Shown piece after piece: positions 7,624 through 16,885 of a stretch of 35,144 nt of DNA. Position 1 is the stretch's first letter. Each line of letters begins with the position of its first letter. Location: positions 1 through 35,144 of the forward strand of contig JARGOZ010000070.1 of assembly GCA_029213025.1 (NCBI GenBank), written 5' to 3'. The stretch comes from Verrucomicrobiales bacterium. GTDB taxonomy: Bacteria; Verrucomicrobiota; Verrucomicrobiia; Verrucomicrobiales; DEV007. The position numbers and the translations under genes are program-made. Under the pieces are notes generated by a model. That model saw only the letters and a program-made list of their open reading frames with translations. It searched no databases and was not told where the DNA came from.

Positions 7624-9042
7624 ATGAAGACAATATTGTGTTGCTGCGTGTTTTCTCTGGTTGCGATAAGTTTTGCCCCCGCCTTGGAGAGCGATTGGAA
7701 AGCGGGTTTGTCGAAAGTCTGTATCACCCCGCAAGCGTCCATTTGGATGGGGGGCTACGCCGGGCGGAAAACCTCTTCCGAAAAGGTTTTGCAGGATCTT
7801 TATACGAAAGCTCTCGCGATCGAAGATCCGGAGGGAACGAAGTTGGTCATAGTCACTCTCGATTTAATAGGAGTTCCCAAATCGCTCCGGGTCGATATCG
7901 AAAAGTATGCCGTTGGCAAGCACGACCTAAAACCGGGGCAATTGCTGCTTAATGCCTCGCACACTCATAGTGGTCCGGCGATTCGGCTCTACCGCCCTAA
8001 CGGCGGAACAGGCACGCCAGTAATCGGTTATCACAATGTCCCTGAAAAAGACCAACCGGCACGAGTGGCTGAAGTCGAAACCTACCTGAAAAAACTGCGG
8101 GGAAATATTCATCAGGCGATTGATGAGTCGATTGGCAATCTCGCCCCCGCCGAACTGACCTGGGGCCGGGCCCGCTGCGGTTTTGCCATGAATCGGAGAA
8201 CTCCGGTTCAAACCAACACCGGGGTGCAGGGATTCAAAAATTCGCCTTTCCCCGACGGGCCGGTCGATCACGATGTTCCGGTTCTCAGAATTCGGGATTC
8301 GAAGCAGAAATTACAAGGCGTTCTTTTCGGCTATGCCTGCCATGCCACTACAATGGGAACTATGGAAATCCACGGTGACTGGCCGGGCTACGCTCAACAA
8401 TATTTCGAAGAAGATCATCCCGACTCAATAGCGATGTTTCTAAACGGTTGTTCAGGTGATCAAAATCCCTATCCACGTCGCCTGCAGCCTTTCCTTCACC
8501 GCCACGGACGAAGTATGGCGACTGCGATCGAAGCAGCCCTCGAAACGCCCCAAATAAAAATCCAGGGTAAACTCCGCAGTGAAATCGCCTGGCCCGAAAT
8601 CGCTTATTCCAAAGCACCGGGGAAAGCCGAACTGGAAAAGCGGATCGCTGAAAAAACCAGTTACGAAAAGCGATACGCTGAATTTCTCCTCGATGAACTG
8701 TCTGCACGCGGTTCGCTACCGCAAAGTTATCCCGTGCCGGTCCAGGTGATTCGTCTCGGCGATCAATTGACCTTTGCAGCAATTGGTGGAGAAACCACGA
8801 TCGACTATTCACTCCGCCTGAAAAAAGAACTCTCCGCGAAATCGGGCGGGCCGGTTTGGGTCGCAGGCTATTCGAATGATGTGATGACCTACATCCCCAG
8901 CGAGCGCGTCCGCAAAGAAGGTGGATACGAAGGCGGTAGCGCTATGATTCACATTCGCTCCACCGCTCATCCCGCTCCGTGGGCACCCGGAATCGAGGCA
9001 GCCCTTGTCGGAAAAATTCATGAATTGTTCGACAGTCTATAA
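7624..9042 (+). CDS. Exported neutral/alkaline ceramidase-like hydrolase
   Basis: This 472-residue secreted protein has a signal peptide (residues 1-20, ending SFAPA). It matches the N-terminal catalytic domain of neutral/alkaline non-lysosomal ceramidases: 'GLSKVCITP' and 'WMGGYAGR' at the start, the zinc-site motif SHTHSGP at 112-118, a second histidine site YACHATTMG, and the active-site loop 'FLNGCSGDQNPYPR', equivalent to the ceramidase loop with the nucleophilic serine. It lacks the C-terminal immunoglobulin-like domain of true ceramidases (full length about 650-700 residues), as is common in planctomycete and verrucomicrobial homologues, whose substrate is unknown. It probably hydrolyses an amide or ester outside the cytoplasm. 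The start ATG has no obvious ribosome site. Confidence 0.8.
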   Translation: MKTILCCCVFSLVAISFAPALESDWKAGLSKVCITPQASIWMGGYAGRKTSSEKVLQDLYTKALAIEDPEGTKLVIVTLDLIGVPKSLRVDIEKYAVGKHDLKPGQLLLNASHTHSGPAIRLYRPNGGTGTPVIGYHNVPEKDQPARVAEVETYLKKLRGNIHQAIDESIGNLAPAELTWGRARCGFAMNRRTPVQTNTGVQGFKNSPFPDGPVDHDVPVLRIRDSKQKLQGVLFGYACHATTMGTMEIHGDWPGYAQQYFEEDHPDSIAMFLNGCSGDQNPYPRRLQPFLHRHGRSMATAIEAALETPQIKIQGKLRSEIAWPEIAYSKAPGKAELEKRIAEKTSYEKRYAEFLLDELSARGSLPQSYPVPVQVIRLGDQLTFAAIGGETTIDYSLRLKKELSAKSGGPVWVAGYSNDVMTYIPSERVRKEGGYEGGSAMIHIRSTAHPAPWAPGIEAALVGKIHELFDSL

Positions 9043-9088
9043 TTCGGAAATCTCCCGGCCTGCCAAACGAGTGGTCACTTAGAACCTT

Positions 9089-10405
9089 TCAAATTTTCGC
9101 CGTGACCTGCAATGGAATCAGATCTTCGATTTTCACCAAAGCGCCTGTCTCGATTGACCGGTTGGCCGCAACTCCCATCAGAATGGAAGCCCCTCCGTCG
9201 TGATGTGTCGCGTTTTGACACAGATCATCTTGCGGGGGGGATTGAGAGAAAATCCGCTCAAGCATGGCCGGGTCGGAACCGCCGTGACCATTAGCCGGGT
9301 GGGGGATCTCCACACAGTAGGCCTCGCCGAACATAGGCTGCACCTGAATCGGGGTTTTTGATTCTACAGAGTCGTTCCCGTTTCGACAGGCGACAAATGT
9401 TTTGCCGAGTCGCCCTTCAAAGCCGATTTCAATCCTGCCTTTGTCTCCGGTTATCGCGATGCGGCAACCTTCCGACGGTGAATAGGCCACGAGGGAGTAA
9501 GTCAGCAGAGCTCCACAATGATAGCGGGCTGTTACGCTCAGTGTGTCTTCGGTGGTGATGTCGTCACCAAACACATTGCGGTCGCGGATGTAGCCGGAAT
9601 CCTCTTCGGCATCGAGGTAGAGGCCCCGAAATTCTTCGCGCTCATCCAGACGGAGGGCAAAAGGATCATCCTCGGCGTGTTTCTCACCGGTATATCGTTC
9701 GTATGAGTAGGTTTCACCGCGCGCCTCGGCGTTGCTTTTGCCGTAAAACCGGACGTCACCCATCGCGAACACATCGCAGGGAGTGGAATCGATCCACCAG
9801 TTCACCAGGTCGAAATGGTGAGTGGCTTTGTGCACCAAAAGTCCGCCCGAGTTCTCTTTCTCGCGGTGCCACCGGCGAAAGTAATCGGCTCCGTGCGCGG
9901 TGTCCAAAGTCCAGTTGAAAGCGACGTGCAGGGGTTGACCGATTGCCCCGTCGCGGATCAGTTCCCTCACTTTTGAAGCCAGCGGTGAGAACCGGTAATT
10001 AAAGGCCACCTGCAGATTTCGACCGGTTCGATCTATCGCTTCAAAGATCGCTGCAGCCCTGGTTTCATCGGTTGTCATCGGCTTTTCCGAAATGACATCG
10101 CAACCCAACTCCATGGCCCGAATGATGTAGATGTGATGTGTCGAATCGATGGTCGTCACGATCACTGTATCCGGTTTCGAGGTGAAAATCATATCCTCAA
10201 AATCTTTCGCCAACCAGGTCGGGACGGCAGCTTTATCGAATTTTTGCTGCAGCCGCTGGTTGTACCAGTCCATTCTGGTTTGGCTGATATCACAAAAAGC
10301 GACCAGCTCAGAGGAATCCGAAAATTTACCGGAAATCGCGTCGATGAAGACGCCGGCCCGTTCGCCGGTGCCGACAATGGCATATCGTATTTTTTCCGGT
10401 TTCAT
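9089..10405 (-). CDS. Gfo/Idh/MocA family NAD(P)-dependent oxidoreductase
   Basis: This 438-residue protein has an N-terminal Rossmann fold ([13 protein letters not shown], residues 8-20), the dehydrogenase motif SEKPMT with the catalytic lysine (residues 106-111), and the C-terminal substrate domain beginning '[18 protein letters not shown]', with '[12 protein letters not shown]' contributing conserved histidines. The family oxidises or reduces sugars and inositols, but the substrate cannot be read from sequence. It lies 119 nt downstream of the DUF58 gene on the same strand, possibly with its own promoter, and converges with the ceramidase-like gene. Confidence 0.9.
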   Translation of the reverse strand: MKPEKIRYAIVGTGERAGVFIDAISGKFSDSSELVAFCDISQTRMDWYNQRLQQKFDKAAVPTWLAKDFEDMIFTSKPDTVIVTTIDSTHHIYIIRAMELGCDVISEKPMTTDETRAAAIFEAIDRTGRNLQVAFNYRFSPLASKVRELIRDGAIGQPLHVAFNWTLDTAHGADYFRRWHREKENSGGLLVHKATHHFDLVNWWIDSTPCDVFAMGDVRFYGKSNAEARGETYSYERYTGEKHAEDDPFALRLDEREEFRGLYLDAEEDSGYIRDRNVFGDDITTEDTLSVTARYHCGALLTYSLVAYSPSEGCRIAITGDKGRIEIGFEGRLGKTFVACRNGNDSVESKTPIQVQPMFGEAYCVEIPHPANGHGGSDPAMLERIFSQSPPQDDLCQNATHHDGGASILMGVAANRSIETGALVKIEDLIPLQVTAKI

Positions 10406-10524
10406 CGAGAAAAGTGAAGGTAAGACGAACCGCAGCGGCAGCTCTTCAGGGAATCGAATAAAATCCTTTCTTTCTGAGAGGAAATCAAACCGGAAACCGG
10501 GCGCAACCCGCCCTGATGACGGCT

Positions 10525-11436
10525 CTAATTCCCCGGTGCCAGCGCAGATCCGCGCGAGAGAAGCTCAAGGAAAACTTCCTCAAACGGGTAATCGGTTCGC
10601 CACGGCTGGAAATCGATTTGCCGGTCCTGGCAGGCTTTTTCGATGCCGGCGATGAATTTTTGGTAGTTCTCTTCGTAGCGTTTTTTATCCTTCGGAGTAA
10701 ACCAGAGGCGGCGGTTTTCCTGTGTTTCCACATCGACCAGCTGAATTTCCCCTTCCAGATCGGGCTTTTCCTCCTGCGGGTGGAACACCTGGATAAAATG
10801 GACTTCGCCGGGCCATCCTGACGCGTGGCGGATCGCCTCCCTCGCTTCATCGATGCCTCTTCCATACAGATCGGAAATCACAAATATGATCCCGTACCGC
10901 TGGCGCGAAGGCTGGAAATTTCGGAAACTGGTCTCCAAATCAGTCGCACCGGAAAACTTCAATCCGCGCGCATAATCGATGATGCGCTGGATGTTTCCCT
11001 GGCCTTTCATAGGCGGCAGGGGATCGCTGACTTTTTCGCCCATCTCATACACGCTGACTCTGTGCTGCCCAACCAGTCCCAGATAGGAGAGTGCCACGGT
11101 AAGCTTCAGTGCTGTGGTCCGCTTGTCATCAAACGGAGATCCCATGGAGGCACTGGTGTCCGTCACTACATGGATGTGAAACTCCTGGATCTCTTCGTAC
11201 AGGCGGATAAAGAGCCGGTCAAGCCGCGCATAGAGTCTCCAGTCGATGGCCCGGTAGTCGTCTCTCGCCGTGTAGTGGCGGAAATCCTTGAATTCCCGGG
11301 TGAATCCGGAAGCGGGTGTATTCTGGATACCTTTTTTCTTTAACTTGCGACGTTTTCGCAGGCGGAGAAACAGAGCGCGAAGCCTGTCCAGAAATTCGGC
11401 GTCGAAGATTTCCTGATCAGTAGTAGTGGTAGCCAT
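10525..11436 (-). CDS. DUF58 domain-containing protein (vWA-like fold)
   Basis: This 303-residue protein carries the DUF58 signature '[20 protein letters not shown]' at about residues 48-67. It is followed by a von Willebrand A-like domain with an intact MIDAS start DTSASMGS at 93-100. DUF58 proteins usually sit beside a MoxR ATPase and vWA membrane proteins, where they are thought to help assemble or fold partners. Here the upstream partner is a giant TPR/PQQ protein ending 3 nt before its start, so the two are translationally coupled; no MoxR gene adjoins. The last residues ([11 protein letters not shown]) are ordinary. Confidence 0.88.
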   Translation of the reverse strand: MATTTTDQEIFDAEFLDRLRALFLRLRKRRKLKKKGIQNTPASGFTREFKDFRHYTARDDYRAIDWRLYARLDRLFIRLYEEIQEFHIHVVTDTSASMGSPFDDKRTTALKLTVALSYLGLVGQHRVSVYEMGEKVSDPLPPMKGQGNIQRIIDYARGLKFSGATDLETSFRNFQPSRQRYGIIFVISDLYGRGIDEAREAIRHASGWPGEVHFIQVFHPQEEKPDLEGEIQLVDVETQENRRLWFTPKDKKRYEENYQKFIAGIEKACQDRQIDFQPWRTDYPFEEVFLELLSRGSALAPGN

Positions 11437-11439
11437 AAA

Positions 11440-14400
11440 CTAGCGGGGTGTCTGGTCGGAAACGGCTACGATGCGGTTCCCGCCGAATACGGAGAAATAT
11501 TTTCCTTCCGCCACCAGATCACACATGGGATAACAATAGGCGGGATATCCCGGGGCGGTTCTTTTCACAATGCCCTGCCAACTGAACTTAAGAGGCGGGG
11601 AAAGCGGAAGATCTGAGAGATAGGTAATCATGCCGGGATCCCAGTTGGCTCCCGAGATTCGTTTACCGGAGATTGCATTATAGACGGCAACTCCGCCACT
11701 GCCGCGAATATACACTCTTCCCGCGACGACGGTTCCGGTGATATTTCCGCCCAGGTTGGCTACCGAATAGCTGCGAACCGAGCCGGTCGAGCCGTCGGCA
11801 TGAAACAGATCAGTTTGATTGAGGACCCAGGCATGCTGACTTTCTTCTCCGAGAAATGTTCCCGCGACTTCGAATTGCCGGGAAGCGAGAGGCAGATTAA
11901 TCGATACGAGGCGCAGCCCGCGGGAATCCATCAACCAGAGGAAATCGTCCGCCAGGTGGGCATGGGCATTTTCCCCGGTGACCTGGCGATGTTTCGCCCA
12001 GTCGACAGCCGGAGCCAGCAGGCTTCCGGGGTAATCGAGAAAAGACATGATTTCCCCGTCCTCCGGCTCCGGGGAGAGATAGCTCATATTATAGCGACGA
12101 CTTCCCGGAGCAATGGGAGCCCACACAGGCCTGGGTTTATTTTGTTCCAGCGTCACCAACTCTTCTTCAGAAAGATCTTCACGTTGTTCCCGCAGAGTGA
12201 TCGGAAAAACTCTCACCTCTTCTCCGGAAAAGCTCCAGAGTTTGTCGCCGGTAGATAAATCATAGATCGCCGAGTTACTTCCAAACACAAGAATTCTGCC
12301 GTTTTTTACCGAAATTCCGGTATTCATCGAAACCAGATTGCTGTTGGGTTTTTCGCTGGAGGAAATGGTGTTTTCCCAGAGCAATTTCCCCGTCGCGGCA
12401 TCGATCCCGATCAGGATATCGGTTCGAGGTTCAAAGACTACGATTGTGCCGTTTTCCCCGGTAAATTGAATATCGGGAATGGAGTTCGTTTCCGTATTCC
12501 CGCCCGACGGAGGCAGGCTGGCTTTCCAGAGCAGCGCGGCGTCTTTGCAGTCGTAGGCGAGCAGTTCACTTCCGGATGAGAGAAGGAAGCGGTCGCCTGC
12601 AGTGATCATTTGCCTGACTTTTCCGGCTGAGATGGGGGCGTCGACGGAGGCTGCTTCCGCGGTCTTCGATGTCGGCAGGCGCGGAATGCCGAGGTTCTTT
12701 TTCCAAAGCAGTTTGCCGGAATTTGAATCCACCCGGTAGACATTGCCGCGATCGTCCAACACCATCAGATCTTTTCCGCTAGGTTCCATTTGCAGTATGC
12801 CCGCTCCTGGCTCGATCTCGAAACCCCAGTCAATTTTCGGCAATCCGAGAAGGGGCAGTTTCGGTTTAGGGGCGTCCGAATTTCGGCTCTTGTTGGTTCC
12901 ATCCAGCGCGGCGAGAGCGGAGGCAAGCGGGATCGTCAGACCGTCGGGGAAACTCAGCAGTGTAGCGGGATCGGTATCCAGTCGCAGGGCGAGTTGTTTG
13001 ACCGCGTTGTCCCGTTCGGCGGTCCGGCCGAGGCGGTCAAAAATCCACGCACGCGCCCAGTTCAGCCAGAGTAGATCGTGTCCCTGGGCCTCTCTCTCCA
13101 CTGCTTCGAGCAGCGGCAGGACTTCGGCATAGCGGGATTCATTAGCTACGATTTCCGCGATGGAGCGCCAGTAGGAATCGAGGAGGTGCCAGTAAAGCGA
13201 TCGCTTCGTGTCCTCCCGCCACTCCGCTGCTTTACCCCGCTGGGCGATGCCTTGAAGGAGGCTCCGGATGGCGGCCCGGAATTCACTCTCATTTCTCTCC
13301 GCAGCGAGAAGGGAAAGTCTTCTTTCCCAGCTGAAAAGATCGGCCGGTTCCAGTCTGGTAACGGCCGCAAGGGCAGCCCCGGCCAGTTTGCGGTCGCCAA
13401 ATTCGATTAACATTCGGTAGCTGTCTCTTAGCAGAGAGGCTGATTCCACCTTCTCCAGATTCAGCTTCTCCAAAATCGCGGTGGCCAGGTCTGGGCGCTG
13501 CACATTGTGATACAGAAGGGCGCGCTGAAGATCATATTCGTTAATTCTTTCCGGGTCCTCTTTTGCGAGTGCTTTAAGCTGATCTTCCACCTCGGCCGCT
13601 TTCAAAGCATCTTTCTCCAAAGTCCGAACGAGCAACTGCCGGAGTTTGATCCGCATCGCCGTATCAATCGATTCGGACTGCAAACGGTTCTTGATCGCGG
13701 CGGAAACCCGCGAAGTTAATTGTCTCCGTTCGCCGGCTTCACACAGATAGAGAAATTTTTCGATCCTTTCAATGGTCCACTCATCGTCTGAAAAATTGAA
13801 ACGGGCCTGTTCAGAATCGAAGAAGGAGTCGACCGATCCGAAGTTGTCACTGATCAGGAGGCCGATATTCAGCCAGCTTTTGTATCGTGCCGGCGTGTCG
13901 GTTTGCTTGCGCAGTTCGTCCAGTAATGAGGTAGCTTCCTCCCGGTTGCCTAACTCGCTTCTGACCCTGGCCAGTGACAGGCCCGGCTCGAAAGGCAGCG
14001 CAGAAGAAGTTGAAATGAAATCCTGCAGGATGGCTTCCGACGGACCGAAAAAATTCTCGTCGACGAGGAACTGGGACAGATCAAGGAGGTTTTCCATCTC
14101 AACACCTTTGGCCGAAGTCCCGGCGAGGATCTTTTTGACCTGTTCTTCGAGTCCGTCTTCGAGGTAGATCTCGCACAGTTCCCGGGTCACATCGAGGCGC
14201 GCCGGTTCCAGCTTGAGAAATGCTTCGTAGTGTTTCACGGCCTGTTTCTCTTTTTCTACCGAGCGGAGAAAGCGCGCTAAATCGAGAATCCTGTCCGATT
14301 TGGCTTTACCTTCCAGGCTGGCGAGAACGAGATTGAAATCCTGTTCCGCCGCGAGCGGGTCATCTTTCTGATAGTGAGCTTTTACCAATTTGTAGCGCAG

Positions 14401-15498
14401 ATCAGTTCTTCCGGGATGAACTTCCAGCCGGGAACCGAGGTAATCGATCAGGTCCTGGCGGTTGGTTCGCTTTTCAAGAAGTTGCAGAGCGAGTTTTTCA
14501 ATTTGATCCGATTCCGGCAGGTCGATCGAACCCTTCTTGAGGATTTTCAGGGCTTCGTCGGTGTTGCCTCCGGCGATCAGGATCTCAGCATAATCAAGGA
14601 TAGCGGTTTCCTTTTCCGGAGTGCTTTCATAGGCTTTCCGGTTCTTATCGAGCAGCGCGAGACGGTCTTCATCGGAAGCAATGACACTGATCCGCAGGCT
14701 CATTACCTCATTCCTGCGATGATGATCCGGGGCCAGTTTGGCGAGAATTCCGTCAAGACGTTTGCCGGCTTCCGCGGTTTTGCCCAATGCGGTTTCCGCT
14801 TTGGCGGCGAGAACATTCGCTTCGACTTTTTGCTCGGGATTCAAAGTAAGGGCGATGGCTTTGTTCAACGCTTCGAGACTGAGTTCCCAGAACTGGTGCC
14901 GCAGCATGACCTGGCCGAAGGAAAGCATCGTGGGGCCGGTTTGCCCTTCGACGAGCAGAAGTTTCTTCAACTGAGCGGTGGCCAGTTCGCGTCCTTTTTC
15001 GGTTTTTGACCGGTCCAGCAACTCACCCAGCCATTGGCTTTTCCTGGTTTTGCCGGTTTCCAGATCGATCGCTTTGGACAGGGCTTCGAGGCTGCGTTCG
15101 TTGTCCTTTTTCTTCAGATTTTCCGAGAGCAAATACTGCAGGTGGGGAAAAGTGGGATGCTGCTGCGCAGCGGATTGAATGAATTCGTCGACTTCGACTC
15201 GCTCCAGAGTAGTGAGAATTCGTGCGAGCACGGCTTTGGCACCGGCGTCTTCCGGATACTGAGCGATATGCGCCTGGTAAAGTCCCACCAACTCCTCTTC
15301 CCGGTTTTCTTTGGCATAGAGTTTGACCAGTGAGTCCAGTGGCGCTCCCAGCGAGGAATCATAGTGCAGAGCAGTTCGCAGTTTCAAAGCTTCCGCCGTG
15401 AAGGGATCTTGCGGCTCTTGTGCCACGACGCGACCGGAGAGGAGGATAAGAAATATCCCCAAAAACAGTGCGACTGCTTTTCCCTTTTGTTCCGCCAT
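11440..15498 (-). CDS. Giant exported TPR and PQQ-like beta-propeller protein
   Basis: This 1352-residue protein starts with a signal peptide (KAVALFLGIFLILLSG, cleavage likely after VVA at about 26). Residues about 35-880 are helical TPR-like repeats (for example 'LYQAHIAQYPEDAGAKAVLA', 'HYEAFLKLEPARLDVTRELC'). Residues about 910-1352 form a PQQ_2-type propeller with repeated 'G-LLWK/E' blades (NSGKLLWKKNLG, AALLWKASLP, ATGKLLWENTI, GDKLWSF). It is probably a periplasmic or outer-membrane interaction scaffold. No catalytic PQQ-dehydrogenase residues are recognisable. GAGG lies 5 nt before the ATG and supports the start. It is co-transcribed with the DUF58 gene. The 22-bp repeat array lies within 30-60 bp upstream. 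Confidence 0.85.
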   Translation of the reverse strand: MAEQKGKAVALFLGIFLILLSGRVVAQEPQDPFTAEALKLRTALHYDSSLGAPLDSLVKLYAKENREEELVGLYQAHIAQYPEDAGAKAVLARILTTLERVEVDEFIQSAAQQHPTFPHLQYLLSENLKKKDNERSLEALSKAIDLETGKTRKSQWLGELLDRSKTEKGRELATAQLKKLLLVEGQTGPTMLSFGQVMLRHQFWELSLEALNKAIALTLNPEQKVEANVLAAKAETALGKTAEAGKRLDGILAKLAPDHHRRNEVMSLRISVIASDEDRLALLDKNRKAYESTPEKETAILDYAEILIAGGNTDEALKILKKGSIDLPESDQIEKLALQLLEKRTNRQDLIDYLGSRLEVHPGRTDLRYKLVKAHYQKDDPLAAEQDFNLVLASLEGKAKSDRILDLARFLRSVEKEKQAVKHYEAFLKLEPARLDVTRELCEIYLEDGLEEQVKKILAGTSAKGVEMENLLDLSQFLVDENFFGPSEAILQDFISTSSALPFEPGLSLARVRSELGNREEATSLLDELRKQTDTPARYKSWLNIGLLISDNFGSVDSFFDSEQARFNFSDDEWTIERIEKFLYLCEAGERRQLTSRVSAAIKNRLQSESIDTAMRIKLRQLLVRTLEKDALKAAEVEDQLKALAKEDPERINEYDLQRALLYHNVQRPDLATAILEKLNLEKVESASLLRDSYRMLIEFGDRKLAGAALAAVTRLEPADLFSWERRLSLLAAERNESEFRAAIRSLLQGIAQRGKAAEWREDTKRSLYWHLLDSYWRSIAEIVANESRYAEVLPLLEAVEREAQGHDLLWLNWARAWIFDRLGRTAERDNAVKQLALRLDTDPATLLSFPDGLTIPLASALAALDGTNKSRNSDAPKPKLPLLGLPKIDWGFEIEPGAGILQMEPSGKDLMVLDDRGNVYRVDSNSGKLLWKKNLGIPRLPTSKTAEAASVDAPISAGKVRQMITAGDRFLLSSGSELLAYDCKDAALLWKASLPPSGGNTETNSIPDIQFTGENGTIVVFEPRTDILIGIDAATGKLLWENTISSSEKPNSNLVSMNTGISVKNGRILVFGSNSAIYDLSTGDKLWSFSGEEVRVFPITLREQREDLSEEELVTLEQNKPRPVWAPIAPGSRRYNMSYLSPEPEDGEIMSFLDYPGSLLAPAVDWAKHRQVTGENAHAHLADDFLWLMDSRGLRLVSINLPLASRQFEVAGTFLGEESQHAWVLNQTDLFHADGSTGSVRSYSVANLGGNITGTVVAGRVYIRGSGGVAVYNAISGKRISGANWDPGMITYLSDLPLSPPLKFSWQGIVKRTAPGYPAYCYPMCDLVAEGKYFSVFGGNRIVAVSDQTPR

Positions 15499-15524
15499 GT
15501 CCTCGATTCGAGACAGGTCTCCGG

Positions 15525-15558
15525 ACCGTACCCTGTTGAATGTCGGACCGTACCCTGT
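15525..15558 (-). repeat. 22-bp tandem repeat array (2 copies), left edge of island
   Basis: Two cores read on the minus strand as ACAGGGTACGGT, at 15525-15536 and 15547-15558, exactly 22 bp apart and each preceded by ATTCA. The array points toward the TPR/PQQ gene and marks the left boundary of the conflict island. The rest of the 194-base gap to the next gene holds a possible decayed copy (TGACAGGGT at about 15637-15645, opposite orientation) and nothing else I can name. Confidence 0.88.
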
Positions 15559-15692
15559 TGAATGACACTTTACTGCGACATTCCTCGAAAGCTATTCTCA
15601 TTCCGGCAAAAATTCAACGATCCCGGGGTCTGTTTTTGACAGGGTCGATCACGCTTCCCAAACTTCTTTTTATAAGCTAGCTTTTGCATGGA

Positions 15693-16880
15693 ATGGAAAT
15701 TGTTTATGCTCTTGATGAAACGCCGGAGGTTTTGACTCACTCGGTATTCCTGGCCGGACCCACTCCGCGGTCTGAATCAGTTTCTTCATGGAGACCGGCG
15801 ATGCTCGAGCAACTCTCCAAACTTGGATTTTCAGGAACAGTATTTGTCCCGGAACCGGAGGATGGAGAGTGGTCCGGTGACTATGTCGAACAGGCGGGGT
15901 GGGAGAGAACTCATCTTGATCTTTGTGATGTAATTGTGGCCTGGATTCCGAGAGATATGGAAAACATGCCGGCGCTGACAACAAATGTGGAATTTGGCAG
16001 ATATGTTACCTCGCGGAAAATCATCTACGGCCGGCCGCAGAACGCTCCTCATACCAAATATCTCGACTGGTTGTATGATGAGGAGTGTGGACTTAAACCG
16101 GCTGTTTCACTGGAGGAAATTGCCGAAAGTGTAGTCAGGGAATGCAAAGAGCGGCAGTATCGAAGAACCGGTGGGGAACGCTGTATACCCGCCCGGATTT
16201 GGGAGTCGGAGATGTTTCAGCAATGGTATCAGTCCCACAGGCAATCGGGAAACCGGTTGGACGGGGCACGCGTTCTATGGTCGTTTTTTCCGAAGCCGGA
16301 TTTTCTGCTATCCTATATTCTCCGCGTTAATGTGTATGTAGCAAAAGAGGACCGCAACAAATCCAATGAATATATATTCAGCCGGAAAAATATATCCACC
16401 GTTTTGCCTGTATGGAAAAATCCGGATACGGATTCCATTCTGGATACAAAAATTGTTCTGGTCCGGGAGTTTCGTTCCCCGGTTCAAAGCCACGACTCGT
16501 TTGTGCGGGAGTTGCCCAGTGGATCGGAAATTGACCAAACCGGCAATAAGGCTCTCGAAGTGGCGGCGAACGAGCTGCAACAGGAGACCGGCCTGGAAAT
16601 CCCGAAAGAGAGGCTCGCGCGGATATCAAGTCGGCAAATCTGCGCCACTCTGTCGACTCACCGTTCCTACCTGTATATTGCCAGTTTGATAGACGAGGAG
16701 ATTCAGCAGGCGGAGGAGCTGGCCCGGTCAGGGAAATGTTTCGGCGAAAGTGGTTCGTCGGAGCAAACTTATGTAGAAGTAAAGACCCTGGGGGAATTGC
16801 TGAAAAGCAGTGAAATCGATTACACTACTCTGGGTATGATTATGGATGGTGTGGCGTGGCTGACCGGGGTAGGTAAATAG
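15693..16880 (+). CDS. Nucleoside 2-deoxyribosyltransferase-like / NUDIX fusion protein
   Basis: This 395-residue two-domain protein has residues about 16-150 matching the nucleoside 2-deoxyribosyltransferase-like family: VFLAGPTPR at 18-26, 'GTVFVPEPEDGEW', 'WIPRDMENMPALTTNVEFG' with the presumed nucleophile Glu100, and YGRPQNAPHTKYLDW. Residues about 195-390 form a NUDIX hydrolase domain, with the box at about 279-301 ending NELQQETGL. The box is degenerate: the canonical R is N and one catalytic E is Q, while two glutamates remain. Together they suggest cleavage or processing of a nucleotide such as an NAD-, ADP-ribose- or deoxynucleotide-type ligand. I chose ATG 15693; an in-frame TTG at 15684 would add three residues. 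It is convergent with the Hsp70-like gene (5-nt gap), at the left end of the conflict island. Confidence 0.8.
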   Translation: MEIVYALDETPEVLTHSVFLAGPTPRSESVSSWRPAMLEQLSKLGFSGTVFVPEPEDGEWSGDYVEQAGWERTHLDLCDVIVAWIPRDMENMPALTTNVEFGRYVTSRKIIYGRPQNAPHTKYLDWLYDEECGLKPAVSLEEIAESVVRECKERQYRRTGGERCIPARIWESEMFQQWYQSHRQSGNRLDGARVLWSFFPKPDFLLSYILRVNVYVAKEDRNKSNEYIFSRKNISTVLPVWKNPDTDSILDTKIVLVREFRSPVQSHDSFVRELPSGSEIDQTGNKALEVAANELQQETGLEIPKERLARISSRQICATLSTHRSYLYIASLIDEEIQQAEELARSGKCFGESGSSEQTYVEVKTLGELLKSSEIDYTTLGMIMDGVAWLTGVGK

Positions 16881-16885
16881 ATCTT

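Noticed and set aside
9043..9088. Bidirectional terminator between the ceramidase-like and oxidoreductase genes
   Set aside because: I find no stable inverted repeat or T-run in these 46 bases.
10133..11343. Long plus-strand frames opposite the Gfo/Idh/MocA and DUF58 genes
   Set aside because: They are antisense to clear protein families and have no family motifs or ribosome sites.
15637..15650. Third repeat copy near the NDT-NUDIX gene (TGACAGGGT)
   Set aside because: It lacks the GTAC core, is in the opposite orientation and is not in 22-bp phase with the nearby array. At most it is a decayed copy.
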